This document shows positions 36,477-43,950 of a stretch of 43,950 nucleotides of DNA, one piece after another (position 1 is the first letter of the stretch; each line of letters starts with the position of its first letter). Position numbers and translations under genes: made by a program. Source of the DNA: Bacteroidales bacterium (GTDB taxonomy: Bacteria > Bacteroidota > Bacteroidia > Bacteroidales > GCA-2748055). The stretch covers positions 1 to 43,950 of the forward strand of contig JAOZQY010000031.1 of assembly GCA_029931975.1 (NCBI GenBank). The letters run 5' to 3'. The notes under the pieces are model-generated. The model had not been told where the DNA came from and made no database searches. It saw nothing but the letters and a program-made list of their open reading frames with translations.

Positions 36477-37385
36477 ATGAAGTATAAAAATCTTGTTTCA
36501 ATCACAGATTTCACCAAGGAAGAATACATGAGGATCATGAAGCTGGCCGCTGAGTTTGAAGAGAACCACAGACAGGAAATCCTGAACGGCTACGTTATCT
36601 CAACGCTATTTTTCGAGCCCTCCACCAGGACACGCCTGAGTTTCGAGACTGCCATTAACGGACTTGGAGGCAGAGTTGTTGGATTCAGCGACTCGGGTGC
36701 AACCAGTGCTTCCAAAGGCGAAACACTGCATGACACCATTAAGATGGTAAGTAATTATGCCGACCTGATTGTGATGCGCCATCCACTGGAAGGTAGTGCC
36801 AGACTGGCCAGTGAGGTAAGCTCAGTACCAATCGTGAATGCAGGTGATGGTGCCAACCAGCATCCAACCCAGACTCTGTTAGACATGTACTCCATTCTTA
36901 AGACCCAGGGTACACTGGAAAACCTGAAGATTTTTATGGTGGGCGATCTGAAATACGGACGTACGGTCCATTCACTGCTTCAGGCCATGTCCATGTTTAA
37001 TACCACCTTTTATTTTATTTCGCCCGATGAGCTGATGATGCCTCCAACCTATAAACTTCAACTGGACAAAATGGGCCTTAAATATTTCGAGGGAAAGGAT
37101 CTGACAGAGTTTCTTTCTGAAGCTGATATTATCTATATGACCAGGGTCCAGCAGGAGCGCTTCACCGACCCCATCGAATACGAGAGGGTAAAAAATGCCT
37201 ATATCCTGAAACGTGAAATGCTGAAAGGCTGCAAGAAGAGCATGAAAGTTCTGCACCCCCTGCCTCGTGTGAATGAGATTCATACCGATGTGGACGACAG
37301 TCCCCATGCTTACTACTTTGATCAGGCCAGGAACGGCGTTTATGTACGTATGGCCATCCTTACCTCCATCCTGGGAATAAAATAA
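36477..37385 (+). CDS. pyrB: Aspartate carbamoyltransferase catalytic subunit
   Basis: Forms N-carbamoyl-aspartate from carbamoyl phosphate and aspartate, the committed step of pyrimidine synthesis. 302 residues. Catalytic motifs are FFEPSTRTRLSFE (carbamoyl phosphate binding), the loop ATSASKGETLHDT, HPTQTLLDMY, and KVLHPLPRVNEIHTDVD. It is of the type that forms a holoenzyme with PyrI, encoded 28 bp downstream. The gap upstream to yigZ is 34 bp. Confidence 0.98.
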   Translation: MKYKNLVSITDFTKEEYMRIMKLAAEFEENHRQEILNGYVISTLFFEPSTRTRLSFETAINGLGGRVVGFSDSGATSASKGETLHDTIKMVSNYADLIVMRHPLEGSARLASEVSSVPIVNAGDGANQHPTQTLLDMYSILKTQGTLENLKIFMVGDLKYGRTVHSLLQAMSMFNTTFYFISPDELMMPPTYKLQLDKMGLKYFEGKDLTEFLSEADIIYMTRVQQERFTDPIEYERVKNAYILKREMLKGCKKSMKVLHPLPRVNEIHTDVDDSPHAYYFDQARNGVYVRMAILTSILGIK

Positions 37386-37413
37386 ACCAGACAAATCGAA
37401 CAAGCAACTTAAG

Positions 37414-37869
37414 ATGAAAGATAAACAACTATCAGTCAGCGCGATTAAAGAAGGAACTGTTATTGATCACATACCGGCTTCTGCTCTATTCAAGGTAGTC
37501 TCCATCCTGAACCTGGATAAACTCGATACCATGATTACCATTGGGAATAGTCTTGAAAGTGACAAGCTGGGAAAGAAAGGTATCATCAAACTATCAAAGG
37601 TCTTTTTCGAAGACAATGAGGTCAACAAGATTGCCCTGGTGGCTCCGAGTGCCAAGCTAAATATAATCAGGGATTATGGTGTGGTGGAGAAACGGGTGGT
37701 GGAAATTCCCGATGAAATCTTCAACATAGCGAAATGTGTGAATCCCAAATGTATTACCAACAATGAAAAGGTAAGCACTCGTTTTGAAGTGGTCTCCAAA
37801 TCGGATCTAAAGCTAAAGTGCCACTACTGCGAGAAGATCACCGATCAGGACAACATCGAGATTATCTGA
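37414..37869 (+). CDS. pyrI: Aspartate carbamoyltransferase regulatory subunit
   Basis: 151-residue allosteric subunit that binds CTP (inhibitor) and ATP (activator). N-terminal allosteric domain starts KDKQLSVSAIKEGTVIDHIPA. The C-terminal zinc site has the four cysteines as CVNPKC and CHYC, giving a CX4C...CX2C array like E. coli PyrI. The pyrB-pyrI pair therefore makes a regulated holoenzyme. Its last 8 bp overlap the end of the convergent DUF4293 gene. Confidence 0.97.
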   Translation: MKDKQLSVSAIKEGTVIDHIPASALFKVVSILNLDKLDTMITIGNSLESDKLGKKGIIKLSKVFFEDNEVNKIALVAPSAKLNIIRDYGVVEKRVVEIPDEIFNIAKCVNPKCITNNEKVSTRFEVVSKSDLKLKCHYCEKITDQDNIEII

Positions 37870-38320
37870 TCCTGTCGTAGGCCTTTACCATCAGCTCGTC
37901 CCTTCGAATTCTCCTGAATGCAAAATAGAGCAGGATCATATTAATGGGTGGGATCACAAATCTTAAGCGATAAAGCACCAGGACATCCTCTAACTGACTT
38001 TTTCCCAAAGATGTATAGTAAAACATCATAAGCACCATTCCTGCATTTAGAAATATCAGAAAGATGGCAATACGCATCTGCCTCATACGATGCCTGTAAA
38101 AGAAAATATTCAGAAAGGTCAACAGAGAAACTCCAATAAACAATGCAGATATTGGCCATGTAACCATTTCAGTCTTCACTCCGCTGGTATCAAACAGCCC
38201 GGAGTGCTTTAAAACAAATTCGCTGCCTTCAAGGGTAAAACGTGTAAAGGGACCTGTCAGCAAAAACAGGGAAAGAATAAAGACCCCCAAAAGAATGAGG
38301 GTCTGTGATCTCTGCAGCAT
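37862..38320 (-). CDS. DUF4293 family membrane protein
   Basis: 152-residue protein with four predicted transmembrane helices (about 7-25, 53-72, 79-100, 120-137), beginning MLQRSQTLILL and ending IRRDELMVKAYDRIR, the recognisable C-terminal motif of DUF4293, a Bacteroidota family of unknown function. It follows the prohibitin gene by 13 bp on the same strand, so the two are probably co-transcribed. The 3' end overlaps pyrI. Confidence 0.85.
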   Translation of the reverse strand: MLQRSQTLILLGVFILSLFLLTGPFTRFTLEGSEFVLKHSGLFDTSGVKTEMVTWPISALFIGVSLLTFLNIFFYRHRMRQMRIAIFLIFLNAGMVLMMFYYTSLGKSQLEDVLVLYRLRFVIPPINMILLYFAFRRIRRDELMVKAYDRIR

Positions 38321-38333
38321 AACTCAGCTTTTT

Positions 38334-39146
38334 TTAGTTACTTCCAAGGATCAAAGGCATGCCATCATCTCCGCTTCCAATGACCACTATCTTGGAGTTA
38401 GCTGAATTAGCCAGTTCCAGCGTGGCATCGATCCCCTTCTGCTTCAGGATATTGGTTGTGAGAGACTGACTGATAATCCGGTTGTAATCGGCAATACCCT
38501 GGGCCTGGATCCTGAGACGGTCTGCCTCACTTTTCTCACGATCAAGCCTGTATTTGTAGGCAAGGGCCTCCTGCTGTTGCTGTAGTTTACTTTCAATAGC
38601 AGCTTTGATCTTTTCAGGCAGGGTAATGGAGCGGATCAGCAGATCCTTCATCTCGATATTCTTATCTGCAAGCGCCCTCCTGGTGGATTCTATAATTTCA
38701 GTTTCCACTTCGCCTCTTTTTGTAGAGTAGATTTCCTCCGCGGTATATCGCCCCGTGACCGCTCTTACTGATGATCTTACATTGGGGATAACCATCACTG
38801 AGATGAAATTTGATCCAATGTTTTCGTGCAGATCGCCGATCTTATCGTAAAAGGGGTTGAATATGATGGTCACATCCACATTGATGGATAGTCCGCCTTT
38901 ATCCAGGACGTCCATGGTCTCCTCGGCCTTTACCTCTTTTACATCGTAACGGATCATATCGTTCCATGGGGCAATCACATGAAAGCCTGGAATGAGAACA
39001 TTCTCTTTGTCCAGTCCGCCAGTGAATTTCTTAAAAACCACGGCACGCTCGCCCGGTTTCAGTACATAAAACATCTGGCTGCCAAAAATGAGTAAGAGCA
39101 CCACGATGCCTACAACACTAATAATCATGTATTGGGCTTTTTTCAT
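38334..39146 (-). CDS. Prohibitin/SPFH (PHB) domain protein
   Basis: 270-residue membrane protein with one N-terminal transmembrane helix (about 5-27), then a PHB/SPFH domain starting VLKPGERAVVFKKFTGG and containing GRYTAEEIYSTKRGEVETEI and KDLLIRSITLPEKIKAAIE. The C-terminal part has a long helix (QQQQEALAYKYRLDREKSEADRLRIQAQGIADYN) that promotes oligomers. Such proteins form large rings in the inner membrane and scaffold proteases such as FtsH. It diverges from the nucleoside phosphorylase gene 86 bp away. Confidence 0.92.
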   Translation of the reverse strand: MKKAQYMIISVVGIVVLLLIFGSQMFYVLKPGERAVVFKKFTGGLDKENVLIPGFHVIAPWNDMIRYDVKEVKAEETMDVLDKGGLSINVDVTIIFNPFYDKIGDLHENIGSNFISVMVIPNVRSSVRAVTGRYTAEEIYSTKRGEVETEIIESTRRALADKNIEMKDLLIRSITLPEKIKAAIESKLQQQQEALAYKYRLDREKSEADRLRIQAQGIADYNRIISQSLTTNILKQKGIDATLELANSANSKIVVIGSGDDGMPLILGSN

Positions 39147-39232
39147 ATCGCTTGGTTTTTGTTGTGAGTAAGTATTTAAAAAGTAGCTTAAAAATACATT
39201 ATTTTTATCAAATAAGTGATAAAGTAGAACTC

Positions 39233-40114
39233 ATGAATCCAATTCCACATACTGATCTGATTCTCAACTCCGATGGAAGTGTTTACCATCTGGACCTTCT
39301 TCCGGAAGATATTTCTGACCAGATAATTCTTGTGGGTGATCCGGACAGGGTAAGCCTGGTATCATCTCATTTTGATCATGTGGAACTGGAAAAGAGCAAC
39401 AGGGAATTTGTAACACATACCGGCACCTACAAAGGAAAAAGAATAACCGCACTCTCTACCGGTATCGGAACAGATAACATAGACATTGTACTGAATGAGC
39501 TGGATGCACTGGTCAATATTGACCTGGAGAAAAGAACCCCGAAATCCATACACAGGAGCCTCAACCTAATCCGCATCGGGACCAGCGGGGCACTGCATGC
39601 CGATATTGCCCCGGGAGAACAGATTATCACCAGGGTAGCAGGCGGACTTGATGGCCTGTACCATTTTTATAAGGATCCGGATAAGTTTAACAATGAAGCA
39701 CTTGTCTCGGCGTTTATAAATACTACCGGGTGGGCAAAGCGCCTGGCCGAACCCTATTTCATTAAAGGTTCCGATAGCCTGTTTCAGCTGTTTTCAGAAC
39801 CTGGAATAATACCAGGAATCACCATTTCCACTCCAGGATTCTACGCTCCCCAGGTTCGCTCCCTGCGCCTGTCCCCTTTCGACCCGGATCTGGTCGCTAA
39901 GATGAGCACTTTCAGCTTCGAGGGAATGCGAATCAATAATTTTGAAATGGAGAGTTCTGCTCTCTATGCTCTATCGGCACTTCTAAAACACCAGGCTATT
40001 ACCATTTGTGTAGCAATCGCAAACCGTGTCTCCCTGGAATTCCTTGAAGACTATCATGGGGCCGTTGATGCCTTGATCAGTAAGGTACTTAACAAGCTGA
40101 TAGAGAATGACTGA
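39233..40114 (+). CDS. Nucleoside phosphorylase
   Basis: 293-residue enzyme of the PNP/UDP phosphorylase superfamily, splitting a nucleoside with phosphate into base and pentose 1-phosphate. It shows IILVGDPDRVSLVSSHFD (phosphate-binding), STGIGTDNIDIVLNEL, RIGTSGALHADIAPGE and FEMESSALYALSALL, the signature near the ribose and phosphate sites. The pattern is closest to uridine phosphorylase but exact substrate is open. ATG 39233 was used; an upstream in-frame ATG at 39152 would add a non-homologous 27-residue tail. The stop overlaps the following SirB1-like gene by 8 bp. Confidence 0.88.
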   Translation: MNPIPHTDLILNSDGSVYHLDLLPEDISDQIILVGDPDRVSLVSSHFDHVELEKSNREFVTHTGTYKGKRITALSTGIGTDNIDIVLNELDALVNIDLEKRTPKSIHRSLNLIRIGTSGALHADIAPGEQIITRVAGGLDGLYHFYKDPDKFNNEALVSAFINTTGWAKRLAEPYFIKGSDSLFQLFSEPGIIPGITISTPGFYAPQVRSLRLSPFDPDLVAKMSTFSFEGMRINNFEMESSALYALSALLKHQAITICVAIANRVSLEFLEDYHGAVDALISKVLNKLIEND

Positions 40115-40964
40115 CAATGGGAATAGAGAGCTGGAGGCACTGATCAGTCTTCTGGAGGATCCGGATAACATGGTGTTCGATAATGTATCGTCGCGCTTGA
40201 TAGAGCTGGGTGAAGAAGTGGTCTCCCCCCTGGAGAAGCGCTGGGAAATTACCCTGAAGCCTAAGCTGCAGGAACGCATAGAAAATGTGATTCGAAAAAT
40301 CCAGTTTAACACCCTGCAAAGAGGAATGTTTAGCTGGAAATCTGGTGGAGGATCGAATCTGCTTTTTGGAGCTTACCTGGTAGCACGCTTCCACTATCCG
40401 GAGCTGGACTATGACCTGCTTAATGAAAAAATTGAGCAGATTAAGAAGGATATCTGGCTGGAACTGAACAATGAGCTCACCGCACTTGAAAAGGTGAAGG
40501 TTATCAACTACTTTCTTTATGACATTAACAAGTTTGATAAGAGCCTGAAGAAGGCGCACACTCCCCAGTTATACCTGGTCAATCATGTCATGGATACCTT
40601 CAAAGGAAGTCCTGTTATGCTTGGATTGATCTACGCTGAGCTGGCCAGGAGACTGAATCTGCCCATATTCGGGGTCAACCTTCCACGGAATTTCGTGCTC
40701 TGTTATTACGATCCTGATTACCCCGACGATCCCAATAACATTTTATTCTATATCAATCCATCCGACAAGGGTGCAGTACTGGGCCTTAAGGAGCTAAAGC
40801 ACTTTCTGAAACACCTTAAGATTGATGAGAAAGAATTCTACTTCAGTCCCTGTTCCGGAGTAGATATCATTGAACGACTGATCATCAACCTGCAGTTTGC
40901 CTACGAGCGTTCGGGCCAAAGCGAAAAAGCAGAATCACTAAAACGGCTGCTAAAAAACCAGTAG
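40107..40964 (+). CDS. SirB1/transglutaminase-like family protein
   Basis: 285-residue cytoplasmic protein. N-terminal helical (HEAT-like) region (about 1-100) is followed by the transglutaminase-core-2 domain: INYFLYDINKFDKS, FKGSPVMLGLIYAELARRLNLPIFGVNLPRNFVLCYYDPDYPDD, and INPSDKGAVLGLKEL. The catalytic cysteine of active transglutaminases is not present at the SPVMLGLIY position, as usual for SirB1 proteins. The function is unknown. The start overlaps the phosphorylase stop by 8 bp, so expression is coupled. Confidence 0.85.
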   Translation: MTDNGNRELEALISLLEDPDNMVFDNVSSRLIELGEEVVSPLEKRWEITLKPKLQERIENVIRKIQFNTLQRGMFSWKSGGGSNLLFGAYLVARFHYPELDYDLLNEKIEQIKKDIWLELNNELTALEKVKVINYFLYDINKFDKSLKKAHTPQLYLVNHVMDTFKGSPVMLGLIYAELARRLNLPIFGVNLPRNFVLCYYDPDYPDDPNNILFYINPSDKGAVLGLKELKHFLKHLKIDEKEFYFSPCSGVDIIERLIINLQFAYERSGQSEKAESLKRLLKNQ

Positions 40965-40990
40965 CCTCGGAAAATCTTCGGCTGTAGGAT

Positions 40991-42046
40991 CTAGATCTTA
41001 TAATACTCTCTGTACCAGTCAATGAAGCGTTTAATTCCGGTTTCCACCGGAGTATCGGGATTGTATGAGTAATTCTTTTTCAGGGATGAAACATCTGCCC
41101 AGGTCCGCTCCACATCACCTGGCTGAAGAGCTTTCATCTGCCACTCTGCCTTTTTCCCCAGGGCTTTCTCAATAGCCTTAATGAAACTGGTAAGTTTCAC
41201 TGGACTGCTGTTACCTATATTATGAATGCGATAGGGGGCTGATGAAATAGAGGGGTCGGGCTTTTCAGGATCCCAGCCCTCCCCTGTAATGTGCGGCTTG
41301 CTGACCATGCGTTCGATTCCACCTATAATATCATCCACATAGGTGAAATCACGTTCCATCTTTCCGTGGTTAAAGACCTGGATCGGTTCACCGGCCAGAA
41401 TAGCTTTCGTAAAAAGAAACAGAGCCATATCGGGTCGTCCCCATGGCCCGTAAACAGTAAAGAAACGCAAACCTATGGTAGGAACACCAAACAGGTGACT
41501 GTAAGTATGGGCCATCATTTCATTGGCCTTTTTACTGGCTGCATAGAGACTTACCGGGTGATCCGCACTGGAACTTGTGGAAAAGGGCATATTCTTATTC
41601 AATCCGTATACGCTGGAACTGCTGGCATAGATCAGGCTCTCCACCGGATGGTGCCTGCAGGCCTCCAGGATATTCAAAAATCCTGTGATATTGCTATCAA
41701 TATAGACCTGTGGATGGGTCAGACTATAACGGACTCCAGCCTGTGCGGCCAGGTTCACCACCACATCAAATTTACGATTGGCAAAGAGCTCAAAGAGCGC
41801 CTCCCGATCCTCCAGCTTCAACTGAATAAACTGGTAATTGTCGTTTTTAATACTTGTAATTACCTGATTGTAGGCTATACTATCGCGTAAAATCCCGGAC
41901 AGTTCCAACCTGTCATACTTCAGTTCCACATCGTAGTAGTCATTGATAATATCCAGTCCAGTGACAAAAAAACCCATCTCTACCAGCCTCCTGGCAAGAT
42001 GAAAACCAATAAAACCGGCTGTACCTGTAATTAGAACTTTTTTCAC
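40991..42046 (-). CDS. NAD-dependent sugar epimerase (UDP-glucuronate 4-epimerase type)
   Basis: 351-residue short-chain dehydrogenase/epimerase. NAD-binding GTAGFIGFHLARRL at 8-21 (GxxGxxG), the Ser/Tyr/Lys triad with YAASKKANE at about 170, and the RFFTVYGPWGRPDMALFLFTKAI segment that is typical of UDP-glucuronate 4-epimerases (LpsL, WbnF types). It makes UDP-galacturonate for surface polysaccharide or lipid A modification. Start codon is GTG at 42046, overlapping the rny stop as TAGTG. Confidence 0.9.
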   Translation of the reverse strand: MKKVLITGTAGFIGFHLARRLVEMGFFVTGLDIINDYYDVELKYDRLELSGILRDSIAYNQVITSIKNDNYQFIQLKLEDREALFELFANRKFDVVVNLAAQAGVRYSLTHPQVYIDSNITGFLNILEACRHHPVESLIYASSSSVYGLNKNMPFSTSSSADHPVSLYAASKKANEMMAHTYSHLFGVPTIGLRFFTVYGPWGRPDMALFLFTKAILAGEPIQVFNHGKMERDFTYVDDIIGGIERMVSKPHITGEGWDPEKPDPSISSAPYRIHNIGNSSPVKLTSFIKAIEKALGKKAEWQMKALQPGDVERTWADVSSLKKNYSYNPDTPVETGIKRFIDWYREYYKI

Positions 42047-43620
42047 TATTTAGCGTAATTTATGGCACGTGTTTCTCGAATAACTGTCACCTTTACCTGT
42101 CCAGGATAAGTCATTTCATCCTGTATCTTCCTGGCTATATCAAAGGAGAGACTCTCGGCTTCCTTATCAGTTACTTTCTCACTGCCCACGATTACCCTGA
42201 GCTCTCTTCCGGCCTGTATGGCATAGGTTTTTAATACACCCGGATATGATAAGGCCATGGCTTCAAGTTCCTTCAAACGCTTGATATAGGATTCAACCAC
42301 CTCTCGACGTGCCCCCGGACGGGCTCCTGAAATGGCATCACATACCTGCACAATGGGTGCCAGCAGCGTAGTCATCTCCACCTCGTCGTGGTGAGACCCT
42401 ATGGCATTGCATATTTCGGCTTTTTCCTTGTATTTCTCTGCCAGCTTCATTCCAAACACGGCATGGGGTATCTCCAGCTCATCATCGGGCACCTTGCCTA
42501 TATCATGAAGCAATCCGGCCCTGCGTGCAAGTTTGGCATTGAGTCCTAGCTCTGTGGCCATAATTGCACATAGGTTGGCAACCTCCCTGGAGTGTTGTAA
42601 GAGATTCTGTCCATAGGAGGAACGATATTTCATTTTACCTACCATACGGGTTAATTCGGGATGCAAACCATGGATCCCCAGGTCAATAGCCGTACGCTTT
42701 CCAACCTCGATAATTTCCTCTTCAATCTGCTTCCTGGTTTTAGCAACCACTTCCTCAATCCGGGCCGGATGAATGCGGCCATCGGTTACCAGCTGATGCA
42801 AGGATAAACGAGCCACTTCTCTTCTTACAGGATCGAAGGCCGAAAGAATAATGGCTTCCGGTGTATCATCCACAATCACTTCAACGCCTGTGGCAGCTTC
42901 AAGGGCCCGAATATTACGGCCTTCCCTTCCAATGATCCTGCCCTTCAACTCATCCGATTCGATATTGAAAACAGTAACTGCATTTTCAATTGCAGTTTCC
43001 GTTGCCACCCGCTGAATGGTTTTAATTACAATACTCTTCGCCTCTTTGGTGGCTGTCATCCTGGCCTCATCAATGATCTCATTGATCAGCGACATGGCCT
43101 CAGCTTTGGCCTCCTCTTTCAGCGATTCAGTTAATTGAGCTTTGGCCTCTACAGCAGAAAGACCGGAAATGGCCTCCAGTTGTTCCACCTGTATGCGGTG
43201 GGACCGCTCAAGTTCGTCTTTCTTTTTTTCAATAATTTCAAGCTGCACATTGAGGTTCTCACGAATCGATTCCACCTCCTTATTCTTCCGTTGTATATCT
43301 TCCAGCTTCTGATTGATAGAAAACTCTTTCTGTTTTACCTCATTATCTCTCTGATTCAGCTTTCCATTTTTCTCATTGATGAGCTTCTCGTGTTCTTCTT
43401 TAAGCTGAAGAAACTTCTCCTTGGCCTGCAGTATCTTCTGTTGCTTGATCATCTCGGCTTCACCTTCCGCCTCTTTCAACAGGTTATTGCTCTTTCCCCT
43501 TACAACTTTATTGACGAGAAAAAAGGCAATTCCTGTTCCCAACAGCAATGAAGCACCTCCTATTACAAGATACATGACCGTGGACGACTGCAGCACCAAT
43601 AAATGCATTAACAGTTCCAT
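42046..43620 (-). CDS. rny: Ribonuclease Y
   Basis: 524-residue membrane-anchored endoribonuclease that starts mRNA decay. N-terminal transmembrane helix about 17-36 ([20 protein letters not shown]), then a coiled coil about 45-190 rich in Glu, Lys and Gln, a KH domain about 215-280 with [15 protein letters not shown], and an HD domain with [17 protein letters not shown]. Length is normal. The start could also be an internal ATG about residue 16. A stretch with a 6S-like RNA gene lies upstream, and the epimerase start overlaps the stop. Confidence 0.97.
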   Translation of the reverse strand: MELLMHLLVLQSSTVMYLVIGGASLLLGTGIAFFLVNKVVRGKSNNLLKEAEGEAEMIKQQKILQAKEKFLQLKEEHEKLINEKNGKLNQRDNEVKQKEFSINQKLEDIQRKNKEVESIRENLNVQLEIIEKKKDELERSHRIQVEQLEAISGLSAVEAKAQLTESLKEEAKAEAMSLINEIIDEARMTATKEAKSIVIKTIQRVATETAIENAVTVFNIESDELKGRIIGREGRNIRALEAATGVEVIVDDTPEAIILSAFDPVRREVARLSLHQLVTDGRIHPARIEEVVAKTRKQIEEEIIEVGKRTAIDLGIHGLHPELTRMVGKMKYRSSYGQNLLQHSREVANLCAIMATELGLNAKLARRAGLLHDIGKVPDDELEIPHAVFGMKLAEKYKEKAEICNAIGSHHDEVEMTTLLAPIVQVCDAISGARPGARREVVESYIKRLKELEAMALSYPGVLKTYAIQAGRELRVIVGSEKVTDKEAESLSFDIARKIQDEMTYPGQVKVTVIRETRAINYAK

Positions 43621-43641
43621 AGGTTGTTCATTTTAGAAAAT

Positions 43642-43842
43642 AAAAAAACCCGCATATTCCCTCAATATTTTAAAAAACCCCAAAAAGCATGGGTGGAACT
43701 GCCAGATTGCATTAAGTGTCCAATGACTGAATATTTCAGTAACCGGCGAACCGGAATTTTGGCCTGCTTTTTACAACCCGAGCTTTGCTCCAAAATAATA
43801 AATGTTGAGTTTCAAAAATAATTGAAGAAACAATGCGGGCAA
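43642..43842 (-). ncRNA. ssrS: Probable 6S RNA (6S-Flavo type) upstream of rny
   Basis: A 200-bp non-coding stretch between rny and the zapA-like gene. On the minus strand, distal stems pair CCCGCAT (43839-43833) with ATGCGGG (43655-43649), CTCAA (43809-43805) with TTGAG (43665-43661), and AAAAAGCA (43772-43765) with TGCTTTTT (43689-43682). Inside are the hairpins CCGG-TTCG-CCGG (43754-43743) and ACTGAA-ATA-TTCAGT (43740-43726), plus GAGC-TTT-GCTC (43790-43780). The final stem is followed by a T run (43648-43642) that ends transcription. A long closed stem with a large central bulge and position between zapA and rny fit 6S RNA, which binds RNA polymerase. Confidence 0.6.
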
Positions 43843-43874
43843 ACTCTTTAATATGTGTAAGAACGTTATTACTC

Positions 43875-43949
43875 CTATTTCAATAATTCATCTAACTCAC
43901 TACTCAAACTCCCCAACTCCTCTTCCAAAGATACAACATTTTGTTGTTG
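43875..43949 (-). CDS. zapA: C-terminal end of a ZapA-like gene (partial)
   Basis: From the window edge the minus strand encodes QQQNVVSLEEELGSLSSELDELLK followed by TAG at 43877-43875. This is a coiled-coil end like that of ZapA, the FtsZ-ring associated protein, which usually lies upstream of the 6S RNA gene and rny in Bacteroidota. Only 24 residues are visible, so family assignment rests on the coil and gene order. Confidence 0.5.
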   Translation of the reverse strand, partial: QQQNVVSLEEELGSLSSELDELLK

Positions 43950-43950
43950 T

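Noticed and set aside
38281-38310. AGACCC/GGGTCT stem near the start of the DUF4293 gene
   Set aside because: It lies inside the coding sequence of the protein N-terminus, has a long loop and mixed T tract, and is best explained by codon choice.
40965-40990. Terminator hairpin between the SirB1-like gene and the epimerase gene
   Set aside because: Short complementary segments are present (AGCC/GGCT) but the inner part does not pair and no T tract follows on either strand.
43624-43821. 65-codon open frame on the plus strand upstream of rny
   Set aside because: It covers the structured RNA region, has no recognisable family, signal peptide or ribosome-binding context, and its composition is explained by the antisense of the 6S-like RNA.

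Overview
The window is a chromosomal segment of a Bacteroidota bacterium, most likely a Marinilabiliales/Bacteroidales-type anaerobe or facultative marine relative. The evidence is a secreted protease with a type IX secretion (T9SS) C-terminal tail, several Bacteroidota-specific families (DUF3078, DUF4293, DUF6913, a Bacteroidota-type LptD, a SecA of about 1100 residues), nine or so TAnnTTTG -7 promoter elements, and an almost complete lack of Shine-Dalgarno sequences. No mobile element, phage gene, CRISPR array, tRNA or rRNA was seen. Coding density is high and the content is mostly core.

Layout from left to right. A beta-barrel protein and a LVIVD-repeat lipoprotein diverge (61-2213). Then come ffh-folD-DUF3078 (+, 2272-6394) and, converging on them, argS-TPR protein (-, 6407-9348). 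A 330-bp gap (9349-9680) holds the argS promoter, a strong hairpin and a possible leader peptide, followed by a lone glycosyltransferase (+). A probable five-gene operon on the minus strand (16246 down to 11058) encodes a T9SS trypsin-like protease, a substrate-binding lipoprotein, a 90-residue unknown, a FecCD-type permease and its ATPase: a metal-chelate importer tied to a secreted protease. ligA-DUF6913-dapA (+) converge on secA (-), followed by ferritin, icd and dnaX (all -).

From the divergent dnaX/rpsF promoter region onward: rpsF-rpsR-rplI (+), a bidirectional terminator, lptD (-) divergent from an amidase-MCE pair (+), dnaA (+), a DMT transporter-yigZ-pyrB-pyrI block (+), DUF4293 and prohibitin (-), nucleoside phosphorylase-SirB1-like (+), then UDP-glucuronate-type epimerase and rny (-). 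The right edge holds a structured RNA gene that I read as 6S RNA, and the last 24 codons of a zapA-like gene, both on the minus strand.

Functionally the window covers protein targeting (ffh, secA), translation (argS, rpsF, rpsR, rplI), replication (dnaA, dnaX, ligA), RNA decay (rny), pyrimidine, folate and lysine precursor synthesis (pyrBI, folD, dapA), TCA flux (icd), iron storage and chelate uptake, and envelope assembly (lptD, MCE, amidase, epimerase). I did not find an obviously new multi-gene system. The observations most worth a check are an 11-A run at the tau/gamma junction of dnaX that would yield a gamma-length product by slippage, a lone consensus Shine-Dalgarno in front of rplI directly behind the bS6 and bS18 genes, the protease-importer operon with its unknown 90-residue member, the hairpin/leader-peptide element at 9437-9549, and the 6S-like RNA.
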